Below the pieces are notes generated by a model. It ran no database searches, had not been told where the DNA came from, and worked only from the letters and a program-made list of their open reading frames with translations. Positions 10,455-20,130 of a stretch of 64,000 nucleotides of DNA are shown one piece after another (the stretch's first letter is position 1; the number at the start of each line of letters is the position of its first letter). This DNA comes from Lepidostoma basale. Taxonomy: Eukaryota > Arthropoda > Insecta > Trichoptera > Lepidostomatidae. The stretch is from the NCBI GenBank assembly GCA_022606425.2, contig JAHDVF020000989.1, forward strand, positions 930,001 through 994,000, read 5' to 3'. A program made the position numbers and the translations under genes.

Positions 10455-10570
10455 CAGGCAAACCTCTCAGAGATCAAATCAGAAATGAGATGATAATGCC
10501 TGCATGTGGTGTTGATGACATAGTTAATGAAGTGGGTAAGAAGCAGTGCTTTTGGGGAGACCATGTGAAC
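10455..10570 (+). mobile_element. RTE-D-like fragment
   Basis: Reads PLRDQIRNEMIMPACGVDDIV and QCFWGDHV, aligning with the LRDRVRNxxIREICEVDDI region of RTE-D. Too short for more. Confidence 0.5.
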
Positions 10571-10580
10571 TGCATGTAAG

Positions 10581-10888
10581 ATTGTCATCAACCCGCCGTA
10601 TTCTCCAGACGTTGCTCCCTCGGACTATCACTTGTTTCGATCAATGGCACACGGCCTAGCTGACCAGCACTTCCGGTCTTATGAAGAAGTAAAAAATTGG
10701 ATCGATTCGTGGATCGCTTCAAAAGATGACCAGTTTTTTCAACGGTGGATTCGTATGCTGCCCGAAAGATGGGAGAAAGTAGTGGCCAGCGATGGACGAT
10801 ACTTTGAATCATAAATTTATAACCAGTTTTTTACGATAAATCCTCGAATTTCGGAAAAAAAACGGCGGAAGCAAAGTTATACACCTAA
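10581..10888 (+). pseudogene. Mariner transposase C-terminal fragment (second lineage)
   Basis: Reads PPYSPDVAPSDYHLFRSMAHG, then SYEEVKNWIDSWIASKDDQFF and LPERWEKVVASDGRYFES followed by a stop at 10812-10814. YSPDVAPSDYHLF carries the third catalytic Asp of mariner and the remainder is the usual C-terminus. The sequence differs strongly from the cecropia-type copies and is closer to mauritiana/mellifera-like mariners. A 3' terminus ACACCTAA at 10881-10888, followed by TA, probably marks the element end. Everything upstream of the YSPD block is lost. Confidence 0.8.
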
Positions 10889-10899
10889 TATATATAAAA

Positions 10900-11545
10900 T
10901 ATAATGTAGGTATGTGCCGTTCTTATGAATTATCAACTCATAAACATTGTAGAAAATACCCCATTTTATGCGCTAGTTATAAAATACGACGGCTGCACAT
11001 GACGCAGTCGATCGACAATTACAAAAGGAAAGGATTTTTTAAATGTGTATTTTGAGTCTCGATCTAAACTCTTTCAGATTCTTAACGCATCTGCAATCTG
11101 CAGGAAGATTGATTCTGGCTGAAGGGTTGAAAGTCGCCAAAGTTTGTACGAGTACACAACAATCTGTCTACAATCTGTCCATCGCAGCCTCAAAACAAAA
11201 TAAAACGAGATAAAACGACATTTAAAACGAATATTAAAATGAAATAAAAACACTCTGTATAAAAATACTTACATTAGTTACTCATTTGAATATATATTAA
11301 AAATAATTAATGATTTCATAAATGACACGTTCCCCAGCAACAAATGAAATGCATGTTTTGATAAAGTTTATTTAAAAACGCCAACATTTAATTAGTTGAT
11401 TTATTAGCACTCAATATAAATATGCTATTGTTAAATCAATATAAATATTATATTGTTAAATAAAATAAACTTAATCGAAAATTATTTAGCGAAAGATTTT
11501 AGTATGAGATTCAATCTCACTTCCTTCTCTATATTATCTCTTCAA
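10900..11545. other. No gene recognised
   Basis: AT-rich; no frame or repeat family recognised before the minisatellite at 11546. Confidence 0.4.
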
Positions 11546-11665
11546 TACTTATTATAATAAGCTACAAAGATAATTACTTATTATAATAAGCTACAAAGAT
11601 AAATACTTATTATAATAAGCTACACCGGTAAATACTTATTATAATAAGCTACACAGATAAACACA
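11546..11665. repeat. 29-bp minisatellite, left part (4 units plus start of unit 5)
   Basis: Units at 11546, 11575, 11604 and 11633 share TACTTATTATAATAAGCTAC followed by a variable 9-mer. Unit 5 begins at 11662 and is interrupted after four bases by the Helitron. It resumes at 16457. Confidence 0.9.
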
Positions 11666-12382
11666 TCTATATAAATAAAAGGCGATCTTCCGGGTGTGTG
11701 TGGACTATTTCTGAGGTTATTCCTGAGCTGATCATTTTCCAAGTTATACACTTCCTTAATAGATAGACATAGGTGGGCATAGGCATATTTTTGTTATTAA
11801 TCGAGCTCTAATTAACTTAGTAAATTTATAAATTTTCGTAGTGCGAGCGAGTATAGACCTTCATGTTCGTATCACCTGAGTATCGATCTTTAGAGTCTAT
11901 ATTCGCTTGGCGTGATAAGATGCAAATTAGTGGCTTTTTTGACTCTTTGCGTGGTCAGATATGAAATTAGTCGCTCCTTTGAACTGAAAAATATACGCAC
12001 GTATAGGGATGGGCAAAACGACTCATCTCAGGGATCTGATCTGAACGGTTCCGCTCAGCAAAGTGAGCCGACTCTTTTTAACGATCCACGGTTCACCATT
12101 TTGAGTCGTTCAAAGTTTGAAATTATTTTAGTGACCTTTTTTTTTTGCTCCTCGACCAAAAAAGTTGATTCCGGTAAAAAAAAAAAAATTCACCAGGATA
12201 AATTTTTTGTCGATGAGCTAAAAAAAAAATTCACAACGACAAACAACTTTTTTGACAAACGACTCGATAATTATCAAGAAGAATCGGCTCACTTTACTGA
12301 GCGGAACCATTCAGCTCAGATCCCTTAAAGAGATCACTAAAAATAGTCGACTCTTTTGCAATAATATACGATTCACCGAGCG

Positions 12383-13312
12383 CAGAGGTCGGCAAAATGC
12401 GGCTCCGGAGCCGCTCGATAATTATCAAGAAGAATCGGCTCACTTTACTGAGCGGAAAGCGCAGAGGTCGGCAAAATGCGGCTCCGGAGCCGAAGGGGTT
12501 TGTTGAAAGAAAAAATAATCGCGAGATACTTGCTTACCATCGCATCATTCATCAAGAACGCTCTGTCCGCAGACATTTCCAGAAGAAATTTGTAAAGTTA
12601 TGGAATTGGTGATTACGATTATCAATTCCGGTTTAGCTAAAACTCTTAATCATCATCGCCAATTCAAAGATTTTTAGTCATCATCTTCAACGCCTGAAAT
12701 AGTATTACTGACTCTTGCTGATCTTTCGCTTTTCGCTTCTACATATTCATGCGGACAATTTTATTCAAGCATGAATTTTAACAAGAGTAAACTACGAAGT
12801 CGTCTTATTGATGAGAACATGGAATTGTGCCTAAAATTAAGAATAACAACAAACAAACATGCATCAGGTCCATAATAACATACGGAATCAAAGCAAGAAC
12901 AGACACTGTCAGAACCAGACTGCGACCTATTGTGGGGAGAACCGTTAGAGATAGGATACCCAACGAATAAATTCGCAAATCCTGCAACATTGAAGACATA
13001 GTGAGATGGAGTAGGCAGAGACATCGAGAGAATGGATCCAGCAAGAATTCCTAATATCGTGATGCAAGAGACTCCAGAGGGCCGTCGACCACCAGGATGA
13101 CCACCAAAGAGATGGAGAGAAGGCTGGTCGCCTTCATCACAGGAAGAAGTATGAAATAATGTTTTATTCAGTGTACCCGTAATTGAATGAAGTGCAAAAA
13201 TTATAATAAAGGTTATCTAAATCAATAAACATATTTGGCTCTCAATTTTTTTTTTAAATCGTTGTAAAGTACGCATTTGGCTCTTTGGCTAATAATTTTG
13301 CCGACCCCCCTG
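12383..13312 (+). mobile_element. hAT element remnant with TIRs and 8-bp target duplication
   Basis: The ends CAGAGGTCGGCAAAAT (12383) and ATTTTGCCGACCCCCCTG (to 13312) are inverted. The flanks ACCGAGCG (12375-12382) and ACCTAGCG (13313-13320) agree at 7 of 8 bases, as expected for hAT. Inside, 12700-12845 reads LADLSLFASTYSCGQFYSS and NKSKLRSRLIDENMELCLKL, the C-terminal dimerisation region of hAT transposases. The rest of the transposase is gone. A second TIR copy at 12462 follows a 44-bp copy of outer-element sequence (12414-12457 repeats 12263-12306). Confidence 0.75.
12865..13162 (+). mobile_element. RTE-D fragment nested in the hAT
   Basis: Reads IITYGIKARTDTVRT, then (after frame changes) GRTVRDRIPNE, IRKSCNIEDIVRWSRQR and EGRRPP.. 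PPKRWREGW. It matches the RTE-D order seen at 7370-7780. Confidence 0.65.
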
Positions 13313-13728
13313 ACCTAGCGGATCATTGAGCTGCCGCTCTTTTTTTTATGGATCATCGCTCACCCGCTCACCAAAACGATTCGAATCTTTGAGTCGACTC
13401 GTGAGCGGATTGCCCATCCCTATCTCTGAAATGTCAAATTTGAATTGCGTGTTAGTTTCGTAAGTAAAATATTTATATTTCTAATTCATATATATCTTCA
13501 GTTTATTCTATTTTGCCGTTGAAATGAATACAGATTATATTTCCGCATAACATATTTCAAAGTTTTAGTTCTAAATTATATCGAATTTATATAGATAGAA
13601 ATGAAATTACATACCTATCGTTTTACTTACGTATTATTTTAGGTTATGTTATGAATACATGGAAAAACGTTAAATTCTAAGTAACAATTCTATGAATTGG
13701 TATAATCTATTTTAATAATGTTATTTTA

Positions 13729-14453
13729 TTGTGGGGAGAACCGTTAGAGATAGGATACCCAACGAATAAATTCGCAAATCCTGCAAGGAATCTGGTTCTG
13801 GTTCTGATTTAAAAAAAAATATTTGATTCATGTGGTGCTCCTGTCAATTTGGAGATATTTCCTGTATAAGTGAATTGTTTTGGTCAATTTGATTGTTGCC
13901 GCACTTTGTGATAGTTATTTGTGACACGAAATACGTTTTCACTCTTCTGATGTTAAAATAATACAAGTTTTTTCGTTTATAAAAATAATTTTGACAGGTG
14001 TAAAAATAAATTTTTCATTTGTTCCAATGACAATTTGAATAAATTCTTCAATCAAATTTTCAAGTTTTTGCTGGTGTTGGATTGTTTTAAGTGCCTAATT
14101 AAAATTAAAACAGTGGAATAAAAAATTAAATAAACACAAATGTCCGGATCGTCCAGCTGACGACAAGTGCACCATCTAAAAGAACATTATGTGTTAAATT
14201 ATTTTTATGTGTTATTTAATTTTATATCATTGTATTTTGTATAATTTGTTTTAGATTTATTATGTAGACGTTGAATGATTGAAGTGTGCGCGGGAGATGC
14301 CTATTGGTGGCGATGAGGTTCGCAACCCATCACACCGCGTCTCTCGCGTTGGCGAAAAGAGAAGAATGGAGTGCAGCATCGATTAAAATGTTGCAGTCCA
14401 TTCTTTCTGTCTACCCTTTCGGGGAAACGGCGTGATGGTTAGTTAGTTAGTTA
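13729..14453 (+). mobile_element. Chimeric A-partner retroposon, captured 5' end, TSD GTTATTTTA
   Basis: The flanks GTTATTTTA (13720-13728 and 14454-14462) define the insertion. From about 13787 on it is the A-partner: CTGGTTCTGATTT start, TCATGTGGTGCTCCTGTCA, the GCGCGGGAGATGCC block, then the tail shared with RTE-A and (TTAG)n. The first 58 bp (13729-13786) are instead identical to the RTE-D piece at 12930-12987. No coding capacity. Confidence 0.8.
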
Positions 14454-14719
14454 GTTATTTTAATGTAAAATTGTTCTGGCAGGGCGATAACCTATAATAT
14501 CTTTTGGATTAGACGATTTACTTCAGCTGTTTTAGTTTTTCTCTGTTATGCTGTGATAGGTAAACATATCCTTACATACAGCATTAGCTGCCTCAGTTGG
14601 AAAAATCCACTAATATAACATTTCCAAATGGTCTGATGTTCCCACGCCAATCTTACAATGATCGAGTGTTTTTTTTTAAATATACTGCTCATTTTAATAT
14701 AATTATTTGATTTTTGCAG

Positions 14720-16115
14720 AGATGCCGACGCTAAGGATGATACCAGGAAAGACTCTTTGAGATAGGGTGAGGAACACGGCTATCCACGATATCTCCAAGG
14801 TGGAAGATGTCGTGAGATGGGGCACGCAACGCAAGATACTGGCATGTATGGATCCCACACCCGATTGTTATATTTATGAACTAATTTTGAAATGGTATGT
14901 ACAGGTTGGATTAATTGGTTTAATTCCACTATTAGAGGCAGAACAGGAGTGTCGGACATCATCGGAAGAGTGGCAGCGCTAAAATGGCATGCCGCTCGCA
15001 GCCCTGATGATAGATGAACTGCAACCCGAAACCCAGGACGTCCTCAACTTCGATGGAGGGACGACATTGGATGCGTTTTGCCCAGGATCGACAGACATTG
15101 AATCAGATGGAGGAGGCCTACGCCCAGGAGTGAACGGATATAGGCTCATGATGATGATGATACAAAACATTGAAACACCTACATGCAACATTTTAAATAT
15201 TTCTGGAATGGGTAAAATTCTGCAACAATGAAAGTTCATTGTATGGAATGAATGCTTTAAATTATCAACTGATTTCTGTAGAATCACACTCCAAAGGAGA
15301 ATTGATTCAATGTATATTTCCAGACATCACACAAATTTACAAATTTCGTCATTGGTTAAGTGAATGTGCATTATTAGCTTCATCTAATGGACATCAAAAT
15401 CAAGGGTTTTGTTTCTCTAAACATTGTATTTCTAAGAGCATTATTATGACCTTGAATGGTATATGTATGAATGTTTCATGCAAATGTGATATAGTATATT
15501 TATTTGTTTTTTTAATTTCACTTAAAATATTAAGGAAAAAAATTAAGACTGGACGTTTAATGGTTTAAACATTAAGCTGAAAAAGATATATATTAACTTT
15601 TTTTTGGGTGGCATCTTTAGGGTAACATTTGAACTACACTATATTAATTTAATATTTTTCCTTTTATTTCTAGGTAACATGAAACGGTGAAATCTGCAAG
15701 CTGAAAGATGTCATGAGATGAGGCAGACAACCCAGAAGATAATGGAATGCGCGTGTGCAGAGGATGGATCCCACACCTCGATATATGCGTAGATGAAGTG
15801 CAACCCGAAACCCAGGACGTCCTCAACTTCGATGGAGGGACGACATTGGATGCGTGTTGCCCAGGATCGACAGACATTGAAGCAGATGGAGGAGGCCTAC
15901 GCCCAGGAGTGAACGGATATGAATTGTATATGTATGAATGTTTTATGCAAATGTGATATAGTATATTTATTTGTTTTTTTAATTTCACTTAAAATATTGA
16001 GGAAAAAAATTAAGACTGGACGTTTAATGGTTTAAACATAAAGCTGAAAAAGATATATATAAACTTTTTTTTGGGTGGCATCTTTAGGGTAACGTTTGAA
16101 CTACACTATATTATT
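14720..16115 (+). repeat. Imperfect tandem duplication of RTE-derived sequence inside the Helitron
   Basis: Copy 1 spans about 14795-15645 and copy 2 about 15690-16115. Both contain an RTE-D-like start (EDVVRWG / KDVMR), GACGTCCTCAACTTCGATGG and GGAGGAGGCCTACGCCCAGG (a LINE 3' tail). They then share the AAATGTGATATAGTATATTT segment. Copy 2 lacks about 310 bp present in copy 1 (15151-15460). A (ATG)n tail at 15147-15161 is kept only in copy 1. Confidence 0.7.
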
Positions 16116-16456
16116 AAATCATAACGCGCTTTTGCACAGCTATGTTTAAGACCAATTGGCATCAAAAACTCATTTCAGACTTTTTGCAAACTTGCCACCT
16201 TGGTAATGCCCAGCCTTCAATTGTTCAATTCACATTAGTATTATTCAAGTTCACAGCAAGTTTGCTTGGATTAAACAAATGTTTTAAAGATATGAACTGA
16301 ATTAGGATACACACATTCTTGCACCTATACACATGTCATTTTATCCAATAAAATAATTGATATTGAACTTTCATTGTATTTCTTTAATATATATTGGGTG
16401 TACGAGTATTTATATACTCTAATATAGCAATAGCGAAGCGTTGCCGGGTCAGCTAG

Positions 16457-16510
16457 TATTATTATAAGCTACACCGGTAAATACTTATTATTATAAGCTA
16501 CACTGATAAA
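16457..16510. repeat. 29-bp minisatellite, right part (rest of unit 5, unit 6)
   Basis: Continues the array of 11546-11665 in register: 25 bases complete unit 5 and a full unit 6 follows. The internal TTATTATTATAAG variant differs slightly from the left units. Confidence 0.85.
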
Positions 16511-16841
16511 TAAGCCCCGGTTGAGATACAAGTCTCATTACGGAGTTTTTTTTTAACAAATGTTTCAAGTACATATAACGAATTTTCTATTTTATTGGAC
16601 ATATTTTGTAATGCTTTGCTTTGAAGTATCGCTTAGTTATAATATTATAAAAAATCTTCTTCTTCTTCAATTAGATACGGTGATCTGTTGTCCCTTAAAT
16701 TATTAGTTGCGAATATTTTTAGTCATTTATTTAAGTATTAAAAAATAACATATTTACATAAACGGAATATGATTTATTCCTCTTTTTCTCTTTTATACAC
16801 TTTGTACATACAACACTTATATTAAAAAATAAAATTACATA

Positions 16842-16872
16842 GACATGTTTCGGACAACCAGTCCTTCTTCAG
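16842..16872 (-). ncRNA. Hammerhead-ribozyme-like core (P1, minus arm)
   Basis: Minus strand reads CTGAAGA, A, then GGAC/GTCC as stem II around TGGTT, GAAAC, AT and GTC. All boxes except the extra A before stem II match the hammerhead consensus. Confidence 0.55.
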
Positions 16873-16991
16873 TGATACATATTTAAAATATTATAAAATT
16901 GTTTACATGATCTGACAGATATTATAAAGATTTATAAATTATTATCTGTCAGATCATATAAACAATTTTATAATATGTTAAATATGTATCA

Positions 16992-17022
16992 CTGAAGAAG
17001 GACTGATTGTCTGAAACATGTC
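16992..17022 (+). ncRNA. Hammerhead-ribozyme-like core (P1, plus arm)
   Basis: CTGAAGA (16992-16998), a weakened stem II (GGAC opposite GTCT), GAAAC and GTC (17020-17022). Stem I pairs poorly, so this arm looks more decayed than the minus one. Confidence 0.45.
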
Positions 17023-17404
17023 TATGTAATTTTATTTTTTAATATAAATGTTGTATATACAAAGTATATAAAAAAGAAAAAGAGAAATAAAGCATTATAA
17101 CAACACAAAGTGTGGCGAATATAGAAGGAATTTGTTTGATTAAATAAAAGTAATAAAGAATATTATTCTTAAAATAATAATAAATTGTGTAAAGGGTATT
17201 TGCGAAACCTTAATAAGTATACCTAGGTAAGTGATAAGTGATAGGTTATAAGTGCTACCATAATAATTGTTCGATTATCTAACAATGACGTTGGACTTTG
17301 GACCGATATTAAAATTCGCGGTTGAAAACTGCATGTAGCTACCCTTGGCACCTAAGTTGAGGTACCCTACAGTGTACAAATAACATTTAAATTATGGTAA
17401 CCAA

Positions 17405-17640
17405 ACAAAACAAACAAACCATCACGCCGTTTTTCCCCTCTAGATTCCTCCCCATTTATACGACGAGTCATACTCGCACGTCGATTCTTCCGACTTCTAA
17501 CATGACCAACTTTTAAAATTTAATTAATTAGGTTATGTCGTGTTTTTCTCGATCTACCTCGACTCCTTACTCCATTTACATCGTTAACATATAGGTACTT
17601 TATTAACCATTCTTTCTCCATCCATGCGCTCTATATGTTA
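17405..17640 (-). mobile_element. RTE-A' LINE 3' fragment
   Basis: The tail CAAACAAACAAACC precedes CATCACGCCG. The minus strand then shows the RTE-A C-terminal blocks (CTRRMNxEE, RSRKNRRAS, WHDxIN). An internal deletion near 17440 removes the 3'-hairpin part. Confidence 0.7.
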
Positions 17641-17694
17641 ATGATGATGATGATAATATTAATAATAATAATAATAATAATTATAATAATAATA
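17641..17694. repeat. (ATG)n/(AAT)n microsatellite, mariner target
   Basis: Runs of ATG, then AAT triplets end at the TA used by the mariner (17693-17694). The AAT run resumes at 18981. Confidence 0.85.
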
Positions 17695-18980
17695 TTAGGT
17701 CCTAACATATGAAATTGGCGTTTTGCCGTACTGGCAACTTTGATCTCAAATATCTTCTCTTTGGTTAGGAATTCCAAATTCAAATTTATACAACTATTTA
17801 CTCAAGTATTTGTGTTTCGAAAATTATAATTCATTTGTTTTTTCCTCAATTGTTTTTTTTCTTTGCGTCACTCAGTTTACAAAATGGAAAACTTGAAATA
17901 TCGCGTTATTTACGAGTACGAGTTCCACCGTGGCACCAGTGCTGCAGAAACGGCTCGAAGGATTAATGATGTGTATGGCGACGGTGCCGCAAAAGAAAAC
18001 ACAGTGCGTTTTTGGTTCCAACGTTTTCGTTCTGGAAATTTCGACCTGCAGAACAAGCCCGTGGACGGCCGGAGACCAAAGTTGATAATGAAGAATTGAA
18101 GGCTATTGTGGAAGCGGATCCATCGCAAACCACGTCCGAGTTAGCTGCAGGCTGCGGTGTTAGTGATAAAACTGTTTTAATCCACTTGAAGCAAATTGGG
18201 AAGGTGAAAAAGCTTGAAAGGTAGGTACCTCACGAATTGAGTGAAGCAAATCAACAAACGCGCGTTGACTGCTGCGTTGCATTACTCAACCGGCACAATA
18301 ATGAAGGGATTTTGAATCGAATCCATTACCTGTGATGAAAAGTGGATCCTGTATGATAATCGGAAGCGCTCATCGCAATGGCTGAACCCTGCCGAACCAG
18401 CCAAACCATGCCCCAAGCGAAAATTAACTCCAAAAAAGTTACTTGTGAGCGTTTGGTGGACTAGTGCTGGTGTCGTTCACTACAGCTTTCTTAAATCTGG
18501 CCAGTCGATTACGGCAGATGTCTATTGTCAGCAACTGCAAACCATGATGGAAAAGCTGCTGCTAAACAACCGAGGCTGGTTAATCGCTCTAGGCCACTGC
18601 TGCTTCATGATAACGCTAGACCACACACTGCACAACAGACGGCTACCAAATTAGAAGAGCTTCAATTGGAATGTCTAAGACATCCACCGTACTCTCCGGA
18701 CCTTGCCCCAACAGATTACTATTTTTTTCGAAATTTGGATAACTTCTTGCAAGGGAAAAAATTCAACTCCGATGGGGCAGTCCTAACCGACTTCAAAGAT
18801 TTTATTGATTCCCGTCCGAATGGTTTTTTTAGTAAAGGGATCGATGAACTACCTATGAGATGGCAAAAGTGCATAGATAGCAATGGTACATACTTTGATT
18901 AAATAAATATATTATATTTAAAAAAAATCAACTTTATGTTCCTCCCATACAAAACGCCAATTTCATATGTAAGGACCTAA
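17695..18980 (+). mobile_element. Mariner (cecropia type) copy 1, complete ends, 1286 bp
   Basis: The TIRs begin TTAGGTCC(T/C)(T/A)ACATATG and are inverted at 18953-18980. TA flanks both ends (17693-17694, 18981-18982). Length and structure are typical for mariner. The transposase is broken (see the pseudogene), so this copy could move only with help from another. Confidence 0.9.
17884..18902 (+). pseudogene. Mariner transposase, four inactivating lesions
   Basis: Starts MENLKYRVIYEYEF with the paired HTH region, and ends with MRWQKCIDSNGTYFD. Compared with the copy at 61074-62093 it has: loss of one C at 18057-18060 (frameshift after NKP), TGG to TAG in WVPHEL (18222-18224), an extra C near 18320, and loss of one base near 18555 (frameshift in MEKLAAK). 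The catalytic blocks CDEKW, HDNARPH and PDLAPTDYY can still be read in separate frames. D2 to D3 spacing is 34 residues (DD34D). Confidence 0.9.
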
Positions 18981-18995
18981 TAATAATAATAATAA

Positions 18996-19255
18996 CGCAC
19001 CGTGAGTGTAAAACCGAAACAAGTGCAAATATACAGTTTGGAGATATGGGAGTTTAAAGACTTCATATTGCTTGGAAAAACTGTTTTTTTTTTTTAATAA
19101 ACCAATGATTTTCAGTTTAAAGTAATATACATATAAACCGAAAATCATTGGTTTATTTAAAAAAAAAACAGTTTTTCCAAGCAATATGAAGTCTTTTAAC
19201 TCCCATATCTCCAAACTGTATATTTGCACTTTTTCGGTTTTACACTCACGGTGCG
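18996..19255. repeat. Foldback element, 260 bp, almost all stem
   Basis: CGCACCGTGAG (18996) to CTCACGGTGCG (19255): arms of about 115 bp are near-perfect complements around a short centre near 19120-19135. It sits in the same AAT microsatellite as the mariner, 15 bp downstream. The microsatellite hides any target duplication. No similarity to the mariner TIR. Confidence 0.8.
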
Positions 19256-19560
19256 ATAATAATAATAATAATAATAATTATTATTATTATTATTAAAATA
19301 ATAGTAATAATAATAAGAACAACAACAAACCATCACGCCATTTCTCCGCAGTTGTAGACAGAGAGAATGGACCACCACATTAGTCTATCCTGACACACCT
19401 CTCTAGATTCCTCCACATTCATACAACGAGTTATACAAGCACGTCGATTCCTCCGACTTCTAACATGATATAAAAATAATAATAATAATAAAAATGCTAA
19501 TAAATAAAATAACGATAACAATAATGACACAATAATAATAATAATAATACTTTAATGTTT
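19256..19560. repeat. AAT microsatellites flanking an RTE-A' fragment
   Basis: (AAT)/(ATT) runs occupy 19257-19320 and 19473-19552. Between them 19321-19470 (minus) is an RTE-A' 3' end with an AAC tail, reading HVRSRRNRRACITRCMNVEE and EVCQDRLMW. Confidence 0.75.
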
Positions 19561-19690
19561 CTTGAACAAGGGTGTAAAACTCCATATTAAATAATTAAAA
19601 CGAATGAAAACGTCAGTTTTCTAGAAGTTTTATTATATTTTATGGGAATGACATGTTTCGCCCCTCTAAGGCATTATCAAATGATAATCA
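19560..19690 (-). mobile_element. PLE-P4 terminal repeat fragment
   Basis: The minus strand contains GGGGCGAAACATGTC followed by ATTCCCATA and the AAACTTCTAGAAAACTGACG block. Related copies lie at 28960-29110 and, partially, at 31905-31985, 44640-44700 and 48620-48680. The hammerhead box CTGANGA is degenerate (TTGATAA). Confidence 0.5.
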
Positions 19691-19740
19691 TTATCATCAT
19701 CATCATCATCATAATAAGAGTTATTATTATTATTATTATC

Positions 19741-19815
19741 ATGTCTGTGTCCTGCCCATTGCCACTTTAATGACGCTGTACGATCCATAATGTTGACAAT
19801 GGTCATGATTATAAA
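19741..19815 (-). mobile_element. Short RTE-C fragment
   Basis: Minus strand reads MTIVNIMDRTASLKWQWAGH, matching the LKWQWAGHV block of RTE-C. Only about 70 bp. Confidence 0.5.
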
Positions 19816-19867
19816 TAAAAATATTATTGTTATTATTATTATTATTTATGATGTTAGTTATTTTTAC

Positions 19868-20033
19868 CTGGTGTTCTCTGGTGAGGCGCAGGGCGGATGC
19901 GGGTGGGGGTTGGGGTAGTCCAGTGCGTGCGGAGGGTAGAGGGTGGTGAGTGTGGGAGACTCCGCTGGAGACCATGGCCGCGCGGGGGGCGCCCCACCCT
20001 CTGGCGACCGAGAGCTGTATTGGTACTCCTCAT
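19868..20033 (-). CDS. Candidate internal exon of a host gene (product unknown)
   Basis: On the minus strand, ATATATTTTTACAG precedes the segment and CAG/GTAAAAATAAC follows, fitting a 3' and a 5' splice site. The 166-bp segment is strikingly GC-rich in an AT-rich setting. One frame is open throughout and reads EEYQYSSRSPEGGAPPARPW, then a Pro/His-rich stretch (LYPPHALDYPNPHPHPP) and CASPENT. The frame enters after 1 base of a codon and leaves after 2. It matches none of the mobile families here. Low-complexity Pro/Ser-rich sequence of this kind is common in insect regulatory proteins, but I do not recognise the gene. Confidence 0.65.
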
Positions 20034-20130
20034 CTGTAAAAATATATCAATTTACTAATCTGAAGAAACCGGTCATACTTCGGGCTTACTAGGGAAATAC
20101 AGTTTGCATCTCCAGAGATACAAATTCTCA

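Larger units (their letters stand above)
12004..13422. mobile_element. TIR DNA element, TIR TAGGGATGGGCAA, interrupted
   Basis: The 13-bp ends TAGGGATGGGCAA (12004-12016) and TTGCCCATCCCTA (13410-13422) are exact inverted repeats. The element is about 480 bp without the inner hAT. The ends look hAT-like, but no 8-bp target duplication is visible, so the superfamily is uncertain. No coding capacity. Confidence 0.65.
11666..16456 (+). mobile_element. Non-autonomous Helitron (4.8 kb, carries nested elements)
   Basis: The 5' end is TCTATATAAATAAAA and the 3' end is GCAATAGCGAAGCGTTGC (short hairpin), then CGGGTCAGCTAG. TC at the start and CTAG at the end, inserted between A and T without target duplication, are Helitron hallmarks. 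The 29-bp minisatellite closes exactly to register when this segment is removed. No Rep or helicase frame is present, so it depends on a partner. Nested parts: a TIR element at 12004-13422, a hAT at 12383-13312, an A-partner at 13729-14453 and duplicated RTE pieces at 14700-16115. Confidence 0.85.
16790..17100. mobile_element. PLE-P1 terminal repeats, inverted pair
   Basis: A minus-oriented arm (16795-16925) and a plus-oriented arm (16945-17075) are near-perfect complements around a short centre. Each arm carries the P1 hammerhead-like core, so a transcript would fold on itself. No PLE coding part remains between them. Confidence 0.75.

Noticed and set aside
12252..12612. Overlapping 71-84 codon frames with repeated HFTERKAQR-like text
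   Set aside because: They are produced by duplicated TIR-element sequence (12263-12494), not by a gene.
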